Shown here piece after piece: positions 1-6,192 of a stretch of DNA of 11,404 nt; positions within the stretch are counted from its first letter, which is position 1, and every line of letters starts with the position of its first letter. The stretch lies in contig CALFYL010000012.1 of NCBI GenBank assembly GCA_937952135.1, positions 1-11,404 of the forward strand. Direction: 5' to 3'. The stretch is from an uncultured Planctomycetia bacterium. GTDB taxonomy: Bacteria; Planctomycetota; UBA1135; GCA-002686595. The notes below the pieces were generated by a model. It was not told where the DNA came from. It was given only the letters and a program-made list of their open reading frames with translations, and did no database searches. The position numbers and the translations under genes were made by a program.

Positions 1-230
1 ACGCGCGCTACGGCAGCGATCCCCACTGGAAGGACCTCGTGCTGTTCCACGAGTACTTCCACGCGGAGAGCGGCGCGGGGCTCGGCGCGAGCCATCAGAC
101 CGGCTGGACGGCGCTGGCGGCGCTGCTGATCGAGGACCAGGTTCGCAGGCGCGCGGAGGAGCCGAGCGCCGCGGACCTCGGCGACACGCGCTTCGCGCGC
201 CGGCCGCCCCTGGCGCGGCGCGACGATTGA
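1..230 (+). CDS. GH63-type glycoside hydrolase, C-terminal fragment
   Basis: The reading frame is open from base 3 to the TGA at 228-230, giving about 75 residues; the N-terminal part and start lie left of the window. The segment reads DPHWKDLVLFHEYFH, then GLGASHQTGWTALAALLIED. This pattern (H-W-x-D, F/Y-x-E-Y-F-x, GxGASHQTGWT) is what I recognise as the end of the (alpha/alpha)6 barrel of bacterial GH63-like alpha-glucosidases and mannosylglycerate hydrolases. In that family the Glu of the YEYF-like motif, here codon 51-53, serves as catalytic base. The last 25 or so residues are a charged, unconserved tail. A GTG at 39 could be mistaken for a start, but it lies inside the conserved block. 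The substrate cannot be told from this fragment. The gene faces the neighbouring pro-domain gene, 33 bp away. Confidence 0.8.
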   Translation, partial: ARYGSDPHWKDLVLFHEYFHAESGAGLGASHQTGWTALAALLIEDQVRRRAEEPSAADLGDTRFARRPPLARRDD

Positions 231-243
231 GCGCGACGATTGA
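218..243. repeat. 13-bp perfect tandem duplication over a stop codon
   Basis: The sequence gcgcgacgattga occurs twice head to tail, at 218-230 and 231-243. The first copy ends with the stop codon of the GH63-type gene. The second copy lies in the short gap before the convergent gene and has no coding role that I can see. It looks like a simple replication-slippage duplication. Confidence 0.85.
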
Positions 244-263
244 AAGGCCGGCTCGGACGGCGC

Positions 264-1010
264 TCAGCGCGTCGAGGTTTCGCGCCACAGATTCGGCGTG
301 CAGCCCACGAGCTCGCCGGTCTCGTGGAGCTGGTTCGCCAGGGCGATCGACTCGAGCCCCGGCGGAGTCGCCACGAGGAACATGTTCGCGTCGGCGACGA
401 CTTCCTCGGCGATCTTCAGCTTGCGCGCCGCGAGCCAGGTGTCGATGCGCGCGCGTTGCCAGCTCGGCGGGAAGGTGGCGACGACTCCGCCCGGCAGCGC
501 GGCGATCGGCGACGAGCTCGACGCGCTGTCGTGCACGACGGGCGAGAAACGCAGCTCCGCGCGCGTCAACTGCTTCGCGGCGTCCTCGGCCCCTTGCGGA
601 GCTCGCACGCGCCACACTCGAACGCCCTGTTGCCGCGTGGACCGCTCCTCGGCCTGCGCGTCGAGCTTGAAGACCTCCGCGCGTCCCGCGACGCTCGGCG
701 CGAGCTCGGCGACGAGCTCGTTCGAGATCCACAGCGTGCGGCGCACATCGCCGTCGTAGTACTCCACCGAACGCGTGAGGTCGTTCACGGGGCGCTCGCT
801 CTTGTCTCCCAAGGGGCGGCTCGGCGGCTGTTGGTTCGGCGCCGCACGCCCGACGCCGCCGGCGCCGGCCGGACTCGAGGCGTCCGCCGGGGGCGCGTCG
901 GTCGCCGGCTCAGCCGTCGGCGCCGTGGCCGTCGTCGTCGCCGTCGAACTCTCGTCCGCCGCGCAGGCGCCGAGCAAGGCCAGCGAGAACACGATTGCGA
1001 TTCGCTTCAT
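264..1010 (-). CDS. Lipoprotein resembling a stand-alone subtilase pro-domain
   Basis: The protein has 248 residues. It starts with a lipoprotein signal (MKRIAIVFSLALLGAC; lipobox LLGAC, Cys16) and an unstructured Thr/Ala/Pro-rich linker (about 18-70). Two similar alpha/beta units follow, at about 82-160 (SVEYYDGDVRRTLWISNELV...) and 172-246 (GGVVATFPPSW...LANQLHETGELVGCTPNLWRE). The second follows the pattern of the N-terminal pro-domain of fervidolysin-like S8 proteases: a beta strand, a helix, 'FLVATPPG', a 'LANQLxxTGE' helix, then an 'xxPN' strand. The ATG at 1010 has a GGAG nine bases upstream. The gene follows the S8 protease gene by 42 bp on the same strand, and that protease lacks such a domain. 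I infer that it acts in trans as folding chaperone and/or inhibitor of the protease at the membrane. The lipoprotein call is firm; the pro-domain call rests on pattern recognition. Confidence 0.72.
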   Translation of the reverse strand: MKRIAIVFSLALLGACAADESSTATTTATAPTAEPATDAPPADASSPAGAGGVGRAAPNQQPPSRPLGDKSERPVNDLTRSVEYYDGDVRRTLWISNELVAELAPSVAGRAEVFKLDAQAEERSTRQQGVRVWRVRAPQGAEDAAKQLTRAELRFSPVVHDSASSSSPIAALPGGVVATFPPSWQRARIDTWLAARKLKIAEEVVADANMFLVATPPGLESIALANQLHETGELVGCTPNLWRETSTR

Positions 1011-1052
1011 GAGGTTGGACTCCGTGGGAGCTTCGAGGGCTTGGGCTCGGGA

Positions 1053-2864
1053 TCAGGCGCGACCGCGGATCTTCAAGCGCCACGACTTGAAGGTCCCCGC
1101 ATCGTCCGGGAGCGCGTCGCGCACGATCAGCGTCCAGGTCCCGTCCGCAGGCTCGTCCATGTAGACGTTGCTGCCGAAGACCCAGCCGTTGAAGGGCACG
1201 TTGGGGGCGTCCAGGCCGTGAGGTTCGTTGAGCAGGCTGATCGTGCCGCTCGGCGAAACGAGCAACACGATCAGATCGCCGGTGTACGGGTGGTCATCGG
1301 CGTCGAACGCGATCTCGACGTGCTCGATGAAGTCGATGCCCGAGCCCGCGATCACGATCTCGTCCTCGACGCCCGTGATCGGATCGGCGTCCGGGATCGG
1401 GAGGTTGGGCGTGCTCGCGGGCGGATGGACGACGAGCTGGGGCCCGACGTTCGTCCAGGTTTGCGCCAGCGCGACCGCCGCATCCGCGTCGACGACGCCG
1501 AAGCCGTAACGGTGGTTGAAGAAATGGCCGGCGCCGTTCGCGAGCCAGCCGACATCCGTCGGATCGTTCCTTCTCGCGCTCTGCGCGAGCACGAGCCGCG
1601 CGTCGCGCCACGTCAGGTTCGGATTCGCCTCGAGCATCAGCGCCACGACGCCCGCGGCGAGCGGAGTCGCCGACGACGTGCCGTTGAACGTGTTCGTGTA
1701 GTTCGGGTCGAGGTAGTCGCCGAACTGCGCGCCGTCGTTGTAGCCCGCCGCTCCGGTGCGATCGACGGTCGTGATCGCGTGCCCGCCGCGGCCCTCCGAG
1801 GGCGCGCAAACGAGCAGATTCGCGCCGTTTTCCGAGTAGCTCGCGCGCTCTCCGTCGTCGCCGACGGCGCCGACGGCGATCACGCCGTGGAAGTTCGCCT
1901 GCCCGTCGCAGTTCGAGTTGTCGCCCGGATCGCTCCCGGTCAACCCGCCGTTGCCCGCGGCCCACAGGTAGATCAGCCCGAGCCCGTTGCGACCGTTCGC
2001 GAGTCCGGTTCCGATCGCCGTGCGCCAAGTGAGGCTCGACGGCTGCAGCACGCCGAGGCCGTCAGCCGCGCCCCACGAGTTGCTCGACACCCAGTTCTTC
2101 GCCGCGGCGCGCGTCATCGCGTTCGCGACGTTGCTCGTCGTCGGATTCTGCAACACGTTGTAGCCGATGAGCCACGCTTCCGGCGCCGCGCCGACGACGC
2201 CGCGGTCGTTGCCGATCACCGCCGCCGCGACTCCGCCGCACGCGGTCCCGTGATCGCCGCCGGTCGGGTCCGTCGAGCCGTCGATGTAGTTGTGCGACTG
2301 GCCGGGCGGGCAGTTGCTGAACAGATCCTCGTGCCCGATCTCGAGACCGTCGTCGACGATCACGATGCGCACGCCCTCGCCGTCGAAGCCGGCCTGCCAT
2401 GCGTCGACGACGCGCGCGTCTTCGCCGATCGTGCCGCTCTCCTGGCCGGTGTTCTCCAGGTGCCACTGCTCCGCGAACAACGGATCGTCGTTCAAGCTCG
2501 CGGGGATCGACGCGAGGACCTCGTTGGACAGCCCGCTCTCGCCGTCGGCGTTGACCGCCGTCACCGCGAAGTAGCCGCGGAACGAGGGCTGGGCGCCGAC
2601 GTTTGCGCCGGCCGCGGGCGCGCCGACGGCGCCGAGAAACGCGAAGTTCGCGCGCGAGACGCCCGGTTCGAGGTCGTAGTAGACGCGGTAGCTCGTCGCG
2701 CCCGGCGACTCCGTCCAACTCAGCTGGATCACGCCGCCGACAACATTCGCGCTCAGAGCCTGCGGAATCGCGGGCGGATCCTCGTCGTCTCCGCCGCCTC
2801 CCCCGCCGCACGCACCCAGCCCGAGCACGAGCATCCAACCTGCCGCTGCCTGCCAAACTTGCAT
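1053..2864 (-). CDS. S8 (proprotein-convertase type) serine protease, lipoprotein with FN3 and P domains
   Basis: The protein has 603 residues from the ATG at 2864, which has GGAG six bases upstream. A GTG at 2906 would add 14 residues ahead of the signal peptide and is less likely. Domains in order: lipoprotein signal ending LGLGAC (Cys19), a Gly/Asp linker, a fibronectin type III domain (about 31-121), a subtilase domain (about 127-470), and a P/Homo B domain (about 500-603; ends GTWTLIVRD...GTFKSWRLKIRG). Active-site motifs are complete: Asp in VIVDDGLE (Asp171/172), His205 in GDHGTACGG, oxyanion Asn305 in AAGNG, and Ser397 in NGTSSATPLAAG. The segment DDPLFAEQWHLENTG is the usual mature start of kexin/furin-like bacterial subtilases. 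No I9 or fervidolysin-type pro-domain precedes it; the FN3 domain sits there instead. The next gene in the operon seems to supply the missing part. It is expected to be an extracytoplasmic, lipid-anchored endoprotease with unknown substrate. Confidence 0.93.
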   Translation of the reverse strand: MQVWQAAAGWMLVLGLGACGGGGGGDDEDPPAIPQALSANVVGGVIQLSWTESPGATSYRVYYDLEPGVSRANFAFLGAVGAPAAGANVGAQPSFRGYFAVTAVNADGESGLSNEVLASIPASLNDDPLFAEQWHLENTGQESGTIGEDARVVDAWQAGFDGEGVRIVIVDDGLEIGHEDLFSNCPPGQSHNYIDGSTDPTGGDHGTACGGVAAAVIGNDRGVVGAAPEAWLIGYNVLQNPTTSNVANAMTRAAAKNWVSSNSWGAADGLGVLQPSSLTWRTAIGTGLANGRNGLGLIYLWAAGNGGLTGSDPGDNSNCDGQANFHGVIAVGAVGDDGERASYSENGANLLVCAPSEGRGGHAITTVDRTGAAGYNDGAQFGDYLDPNYTNTFNGTSSATPLAAGVVALMLEANPNLTWRDARLVLAQSARRNDPTDVGWLANGAGHFFNHRYGFGVVDADAAVALAQTWTNVGPQLVVHPPASTPNLPIPDADPITGVEDEIVIAGSGIDFIEHVEIAFDADDHPYTGDLIVLLVSPSGTISLLNEPHGLDAPNVPFNGWVFGSNVYMDEPADGTWTLIVRDALPDDAGTFKSWRLKIRGRA

Positions 2865-2981
2865 GAAGGTCTCCGTCCTTCTTCGCGAGTGTCGCGAGCA
2901 CGTCACTGTAGCGACCGCGAAGGTGCTTGGCAGCCACCGCGTCGCGCCGAGCGCGCCGGCGCATAAGATCCACCGCGCAGC
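2865..2981. promoter_or_regulatory. Divergent intergenic region, presumed promoters
   Basis: This 117-bp gap separates the leftward protease operon from the rightward pseudouridine synthase gene, so promoters for both should lie here. On the minus strand GGAG (2871-2874) and AAGGA (2876-2880) precede the protease ATG. TACAGT (2905-2910 read in reverse) is a possible -10, but I see no convincing -35. On the plus strand TAAGAT (2964-2969) lies 12 bases before the ATG, too close to serve as a normal -10 unless the transcript is almost leaderless. No Shine-Dalgarno site precedes the ATG at 2982. Confidence 0.35.
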
Positions 2982-3734
2982 ATGCGTTCACCTCACGGCA
3001 AACCGCCTTCACCAGGCCAGCGCAAGACGCTCGACCGTGCGCTTTCGCGCGCCGGCGCGATGTCGCGCTCCCAAGCGCAGCAAGCGATCGTGCAAGGCCG
3101 CGTGCGCGTGAACGGCTTGCGCGTGTTCGACGCGCAGGCGTGGGTCGATCCGGGCCGCGACCGCATCGAGGTGGACAACGCTCCGCTCGAAGCTCGCAAG
3201 CACCTGTACGTCATGCTCCACAAGCCCGCGGGCTACGTGACCACGCGCAGCGACGAGCGCGGCCGCGAGACCGTGTACGAGTTGCTGGGCGAGCTGGAGG
3301 ACTGGCTCGCGCCCGTCGGGCGGCTCGACCGCGACACCAGCGGCCTGCTGCTCTTCACGAACGACTCGGATTGGGCCGAGCGCGTGACGAATCCCGCCTC
3401 GAAGCTCTTCAAGCGCTACGAGTGCGTCGCCCGAGGCGCGTTGAGCGACGAACAGCTCGAGCGACTGCGCGCGGGCGTGCAGCTCGACGACGGACCGACG
3501 GCGCCCGCGCGCGTGCGGAGGCTCGAGACGAGCGGCGAGAACACGCGCCTCGAGCTCGCGATCGGCGAAGGCCGCAACCGCCAGATCCGGCGCATGCTCG
3601 AGGCCGTCGGAAGCCGCGTGATCGCGCTGCACCGCGTCGCCATCGGCGCGCTCGAACTCGGCGCCCTCGCGCCGGGCGCGCAGCGAAAATTGAAGCCCTT
3701 CGAGATCCGCGCGCTGGGCGGCTCGCCCGTATGA
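2982..3734 (+). CDS. RsuA/RluB-family rRNA pseudouridine synthase
   Basis: The protein has 250 residues, normal for the RsuA/RluB/RluE/RluF group. An S4 RNA-binding domain spans about 16-63 (LDRALSRAGAMSRSQAQQAI...GRVRVNG). The catalytic domain opens with LHKPAGYVTT and holds the signature GRLDRDTSGLLLFTND, in which Asp116 is the expected nucleophile. The later motif EGRNRQIRRML (196-206) is also diagnostic. Such enzymes isomerise one specific uridine in 16S or 23S rRNA. The S4 domain and motifs fit RluB or RsuA, but the target base cannot be assigned from sequence alone. The start at 2982 keeps the whole S4 domain; the internal Met27 would cut it. There is no clear ribosome-binding site. The next gene begins 10 bp after the stop, so the two are probably cotranscribed. 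Confidence 0.93.
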   Translation: MRSPHGKPPSPGQRKTLDRALSRAGAMSRSQAQQAIVQGRVRVNGLRVFDAQAWVDPGRDRIEVDNAPLEARKHLYVMLHKPAGYVTTRSDERGRETVYELLGELEDWLAPVGRLDRDTSGLLLFTNDSDWAERVTNPASKLFKRYECVARGALSDEQLERLRAGVQLDDGPTAPARVRRLETSGENTRLELAIGEGRNRQIRRMLEAVGSRVIALHRVAIGALELGALAPGAQRKLKPFEIRALGGSPV

Positions 3735-3744
3735 TCCCGGCCCC

Positions 3745-4632
3745 ATGGCGGCCGCGACCTCGCTCAAGATCCTGTCCGACTTCGACGGCGTCTGGACCGA
3801 CCAGGCCTTCGAGGCCGAGAACGTCAAGCTGTACTTGATCGCCGAAGCCGCGCGCACGGCGCAGGTCGGCGCCGATCGCGCGCGCGAGCACTTCGAGCAC
3901 TACGAACGCACGGTGAAGGCGAGCCCCGCGCGTTACGGCTGGGCCCCCGACGGACGCATCACGGCCTACGTCGACGAGGATCCGTTCTGCGAGGCGAACG
4001 CGATCGCGATGCTGCTCGACGAGCTGCGCGGCGACGCGACGGCGACGCGCTACCGCGACGCGATCCTCGCGAGCGGCTTCGAGACGCTGACCAAGTTCGC
4101 CGACCACTGCTTCATGACCGCGACCGCGGCCTTTCGGCTGCAGCATCCGCCCGCGCTCGTGCCCGGCGCCAAGGAGATGCTCGAGGGCCTGCTCGCGCTC
4201 GGCGCGGAAGTCGTCGTCGTTTCGAATTCGAGTTCCGAGAAGATCGTCGGCTGGTTCCGGCAGATCGGCGTCGACGCGCGAACGGAACGCGGCGGAGCGC
4301 TGCGGGTGCGAGGTGCGGCGCAGAAGATGACCCTGGGCGCGAGCGATGCGTCGATCGAGCTGAGCGGGCGCAGGATCCACGTCGACCGGCCGCTCTACCG
4401 GCGCGTGATCGAGGAGGAGAACCCCGACTACGTCATCGGCGACGTGTTCTCGCTCGACCTCGCGCTGCCGCACGTGCTGCGCCGCGACGGCCACGCGTTC
4501 GCGCCGCGCGAGCTCGTGCTGCGCCGCCATCCGCACACGCCCGCATGGGTGCTCGACACCCGCGCCGGCGGATCGATCGACCACGTCGTCGACTCCGTCC
4601 AGGACCTCGCATCGATCGTGCGCCGCGCCTGA
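3745..4632 (+). CDS. HAD-superfamily hydrolase
   Basis: The protein has 295 residues. Haloacid-dehalogenase motifs are present in order: motif I SDFDGVWTD (nucleophile Asp12, general acid Asp14), motif II VVVVSNSSS (Ser160), and motif IV YVIGDVFSLD (Asp233, Asp238). The cap region falls between motifs I and II (about 25-135), a C1-type layout. The usual motif III lysine before a proline seems replaced by arginine (VDRPLYRRVI, Arg215). An upstream Lys194 is an alternative. A phosphatase acting on a small phosphorylated metabolite or nucleotide is the likely activity; the substrate is unknown. The first Met (ATG 3745) is 10 bp after the pseudouridine synthase stop, suggesting translational coupling. 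The out-of-frame ATG at 3731 is not used. The protein has no signal peptide, so it should be cytoplasmic. Confidence 0.85.
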   Translation: MAAATSLKILSDFDGVWTDQAFEAENVKLYLIAEAARTAQVGADRAREHFEHYERTVKASPARYGWAPDGRITAYVDEDPFCEANAIAMLLDELRGDATATRYRDAILASGFETLTKFADHCFMTATAAFRLQHPPALVPGAKEMLEGLLALGAEVVVVSNSSSEKIVGWFRQIGVDARTERGGALRVRGAAQKMTLGASDASIELSGRRIHVDRPLYRRVIEEENPDYVIGDVFSLDLALPHVLRRDGHAFAPRELVLRRHPHTPAWVLDTRAGGSIDHVVDSVQDLASIVRRA

Positions 4633-4695
4633 CCCGCGCGCCGCGGTTCGCCCCCACCCGACCGGCCGGCACCACCAACCGAGCGCGCCCCCCAA

Positions 4696-6099
4696 ATGAG
4701 CGATCTCCCGCCCTGGCTGCAGAAACTCGCGCCGATCCTGCTGCTGCTCGTCGCCGTGTCGATCGTCGTGCGCCGGCTGCCGAAGGTCGAGCTCGGCCAC
4801 TCCGAAGCCTTCAAGAAGCGCCGCCTCGCGAACTGGATCCCGCTCGGGCTCGCCTACGCGTTCCTGTACTTCGGCCGCTACAACCTCTCGGCGATCGCGA
4901 GCGAACTCGACAAGTCGGGCGTGCTCGCGAAGTCGGCCTTCAACGAACTCGACGGCGTCGGGCAATGGGTGTACGGCTTCGCGTTCTTGATCAACGGGCC
5001 GCTGACCGACCGCTTCGGCGGGAGAGCGACGATGATCGCCGCGACGGCGGGCTCGGCCGTGATGAACATCGCGATGGCGATCGTTTTTCAGCGCTCGACC
5101 GCGGGCGAGCTCGACGCGGAAGGCCTGAAGAGCTCGTTGCTCCTGTTCAACGCGATCAACATGTACTTCCAGAGCTTCGGCGCCGTCAGCATCGTCAAGG
5201 TCAACGCGCCCTGGTTCCACGTGCGCGAGCGCGGCGTGCTCGGCGGGCTGTTCGGGATCCTGATCTCGCTGGGGCTCTACTTCTCCTACGACTGGAGCCT
5301 CGAGATCTATCGGAAGCTCGGCGCTTCGATGGCGTTCTGGATTCCGGCCGGCGTGATCGGCGCGTGCCTGGTGATGGCGCTGGTGCTCGTGCGCGACACG
5401 CCCGGCCACGCGGGCTTCCCCGACTTCAACACGGGCGACGCGAGCTCGGGCCAAGTCGGCCGCCTCAGCTTCGGCGAGGTGGCGCGGCGCATGTTCTCGC
5501 AGCGCGTGATCTGGATCATCGTCGGCATCGAGTTCTGCTCGGGCTTCCTGCGCCAGGCGGTGATGAAGCAGGGCCGGCTCTACCTGGGCGCGATCGAAGG
5601 CCGCGAATCGTTCTTCTACGCCAACTGGGGCATGCTCATGTGCGTCGCCGGCATCCTCGGCGGCGTGTTCGCGGGCTTCATCTCCGACCACGTGTTCTCC
5701 AGTCGCCGCGGACCGGTCTCGAGCGTGCTCTACGCCGGCATGCTGCTCGGCGCCGTCGCCGCGTACTTCCTGCTGGGCGAACCGTCGCTCGGCTGGAGCG
5801 TGGTGTTCATGTCGCTGTGCGTGATCGGCGTGCACGGCATGCTCTCGGGCACGGCGTCGATGGATTTCGGCGGCACGAAGAACGCCGGGCTCGTGACGGG
5901 CATCATCGACGGCTTCGTGTACCTCGGCGGCGGTGCGCAGGCCTTCCTGTACGGCATGAAGCTCCCGAAGGGCGACGCCGCCGCGGACCCGCAGAACTGG
6001 ACGGTGTGGCCCGGCGCGATGCTCCCGGTGGCGGTGGTCGGCTTGATCTTGTGCGCCACGATCTGGAACGCGAAGCCGAAGTCGAGCGGCGCGCACTGA
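4696..6099 (+). CDS. Major facilitator transporter, OPA (GlpT/UhpT-like) type
   Basis: The protein has 467 residues with about 12 hydrophobic segments plus an extra N-terminal one (about 11-26, APILLLLVAVSIVV). Features of the organophosphate:phosphate antiporter branch include YFGRYNLS in the first core helix, the loop 2-3 motif GPLTDRFGGRATM (101-113), FQSFGAVSIVKVNAPWF followed by RERG (159-180), and the post-TM6 segment VRDTPGHAGFP, which matches RDTPxxxGLP in GlpT relatives. Another is MDFGGTKNAGLVTGIIDG (389-406) in the second half. GlpT and UhpT exchange sugar phosphates or glycerol 3-phosphate for inorganic phosphate. The substrate here is not known, and the charged loop residues differ from the enterobacterial proteins. 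The gene lies 63 bp after the HAD gene with no visible Shine-Dalgarno site. An uptake-plus-dephosphorylation pairing with the HAD protein is possible but speculative. Confidence 0.88.
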   Translation: MSDLPPWLQKLAPILLLLVAVSIVVRRLPKVELGHSEAFKKRRLANWIPLGLAYAFLYFGRYNLSAIASELDKSGVLAKSAFNELDGVGQWVYGFAFLINGPLTDRFGGRATMIAATAGSAVMNIAMAIVFQRSTAGELDAEGLKSSLLLFNAINMYFQSFGAVSIVKVNAPWFHVRERGVLGGLFGILISLGLYFSYDWSLEIYRKLGASMAFWIPAGVIGACLVMALVLVRDTPGHAGFPDFNTGDASSGQVGRLSFGEVARRMFSQRVIWIIVGIEFCSGFLRQAVMKQGRLYLGAIEGRESFFYANWGMLMCVAGILGGVFAGFISDHVFSSRRGPVSSVLYAGMLLGAVAAYFLLGEPSLGWSVVFMSLCVIGVHGMLSGTASMDFGGTKNAGLVTGIIDGFVYLGGGAQAFLYGMKLPKGDAAADPQNWTVWPGAMLPVAVVGLILCATIWNAKPKSSGAH

Positions 6100-6123
6100 C
6101 GCGGGACCGCGAGAAAAAGCAAA

Positions 6124-6163
6124 GTCCGCCGCGCGAGCCGGGGCTCGAGCGGCGGACCTTTTT
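6124..6163. terminator. Strong bidirectional intrinsic terminator
   Basis: The stem is formed by 6124-6139 and 6142-6157, with 15 of 16 positions complementary (gtccgccg on one arm, cggcggac on the other) and a tiny central loop. TTTTT follows at 6159-6163, and an A-rich run (gagaaaaagcaaa) precedes it, so the hairpin also has a U-tract when read from the other strand. It sits between the convergent transporter and secreted-protein genes and should terminate both. Confidence 0.9.
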
Positions 6164-6192
6164 CGTTCAGCTCTTCTGCGTGGGAGCTTCTC

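Noticed and set aside
240..2966. A 908-codon plus-strand open frame
   Set aside because: It lies antisense to the protease and pro-domain genes, which have complete motifs. The translation is Arg/Ala/Val-rich with no domain, typical of the mirror frame in very GC-rich DNA.
3409..6096. A long minus-strand open frame
   Set aside because: It covers three well-supported plus-strand genes and its product is Arg/His/Glu-rich without motifs.
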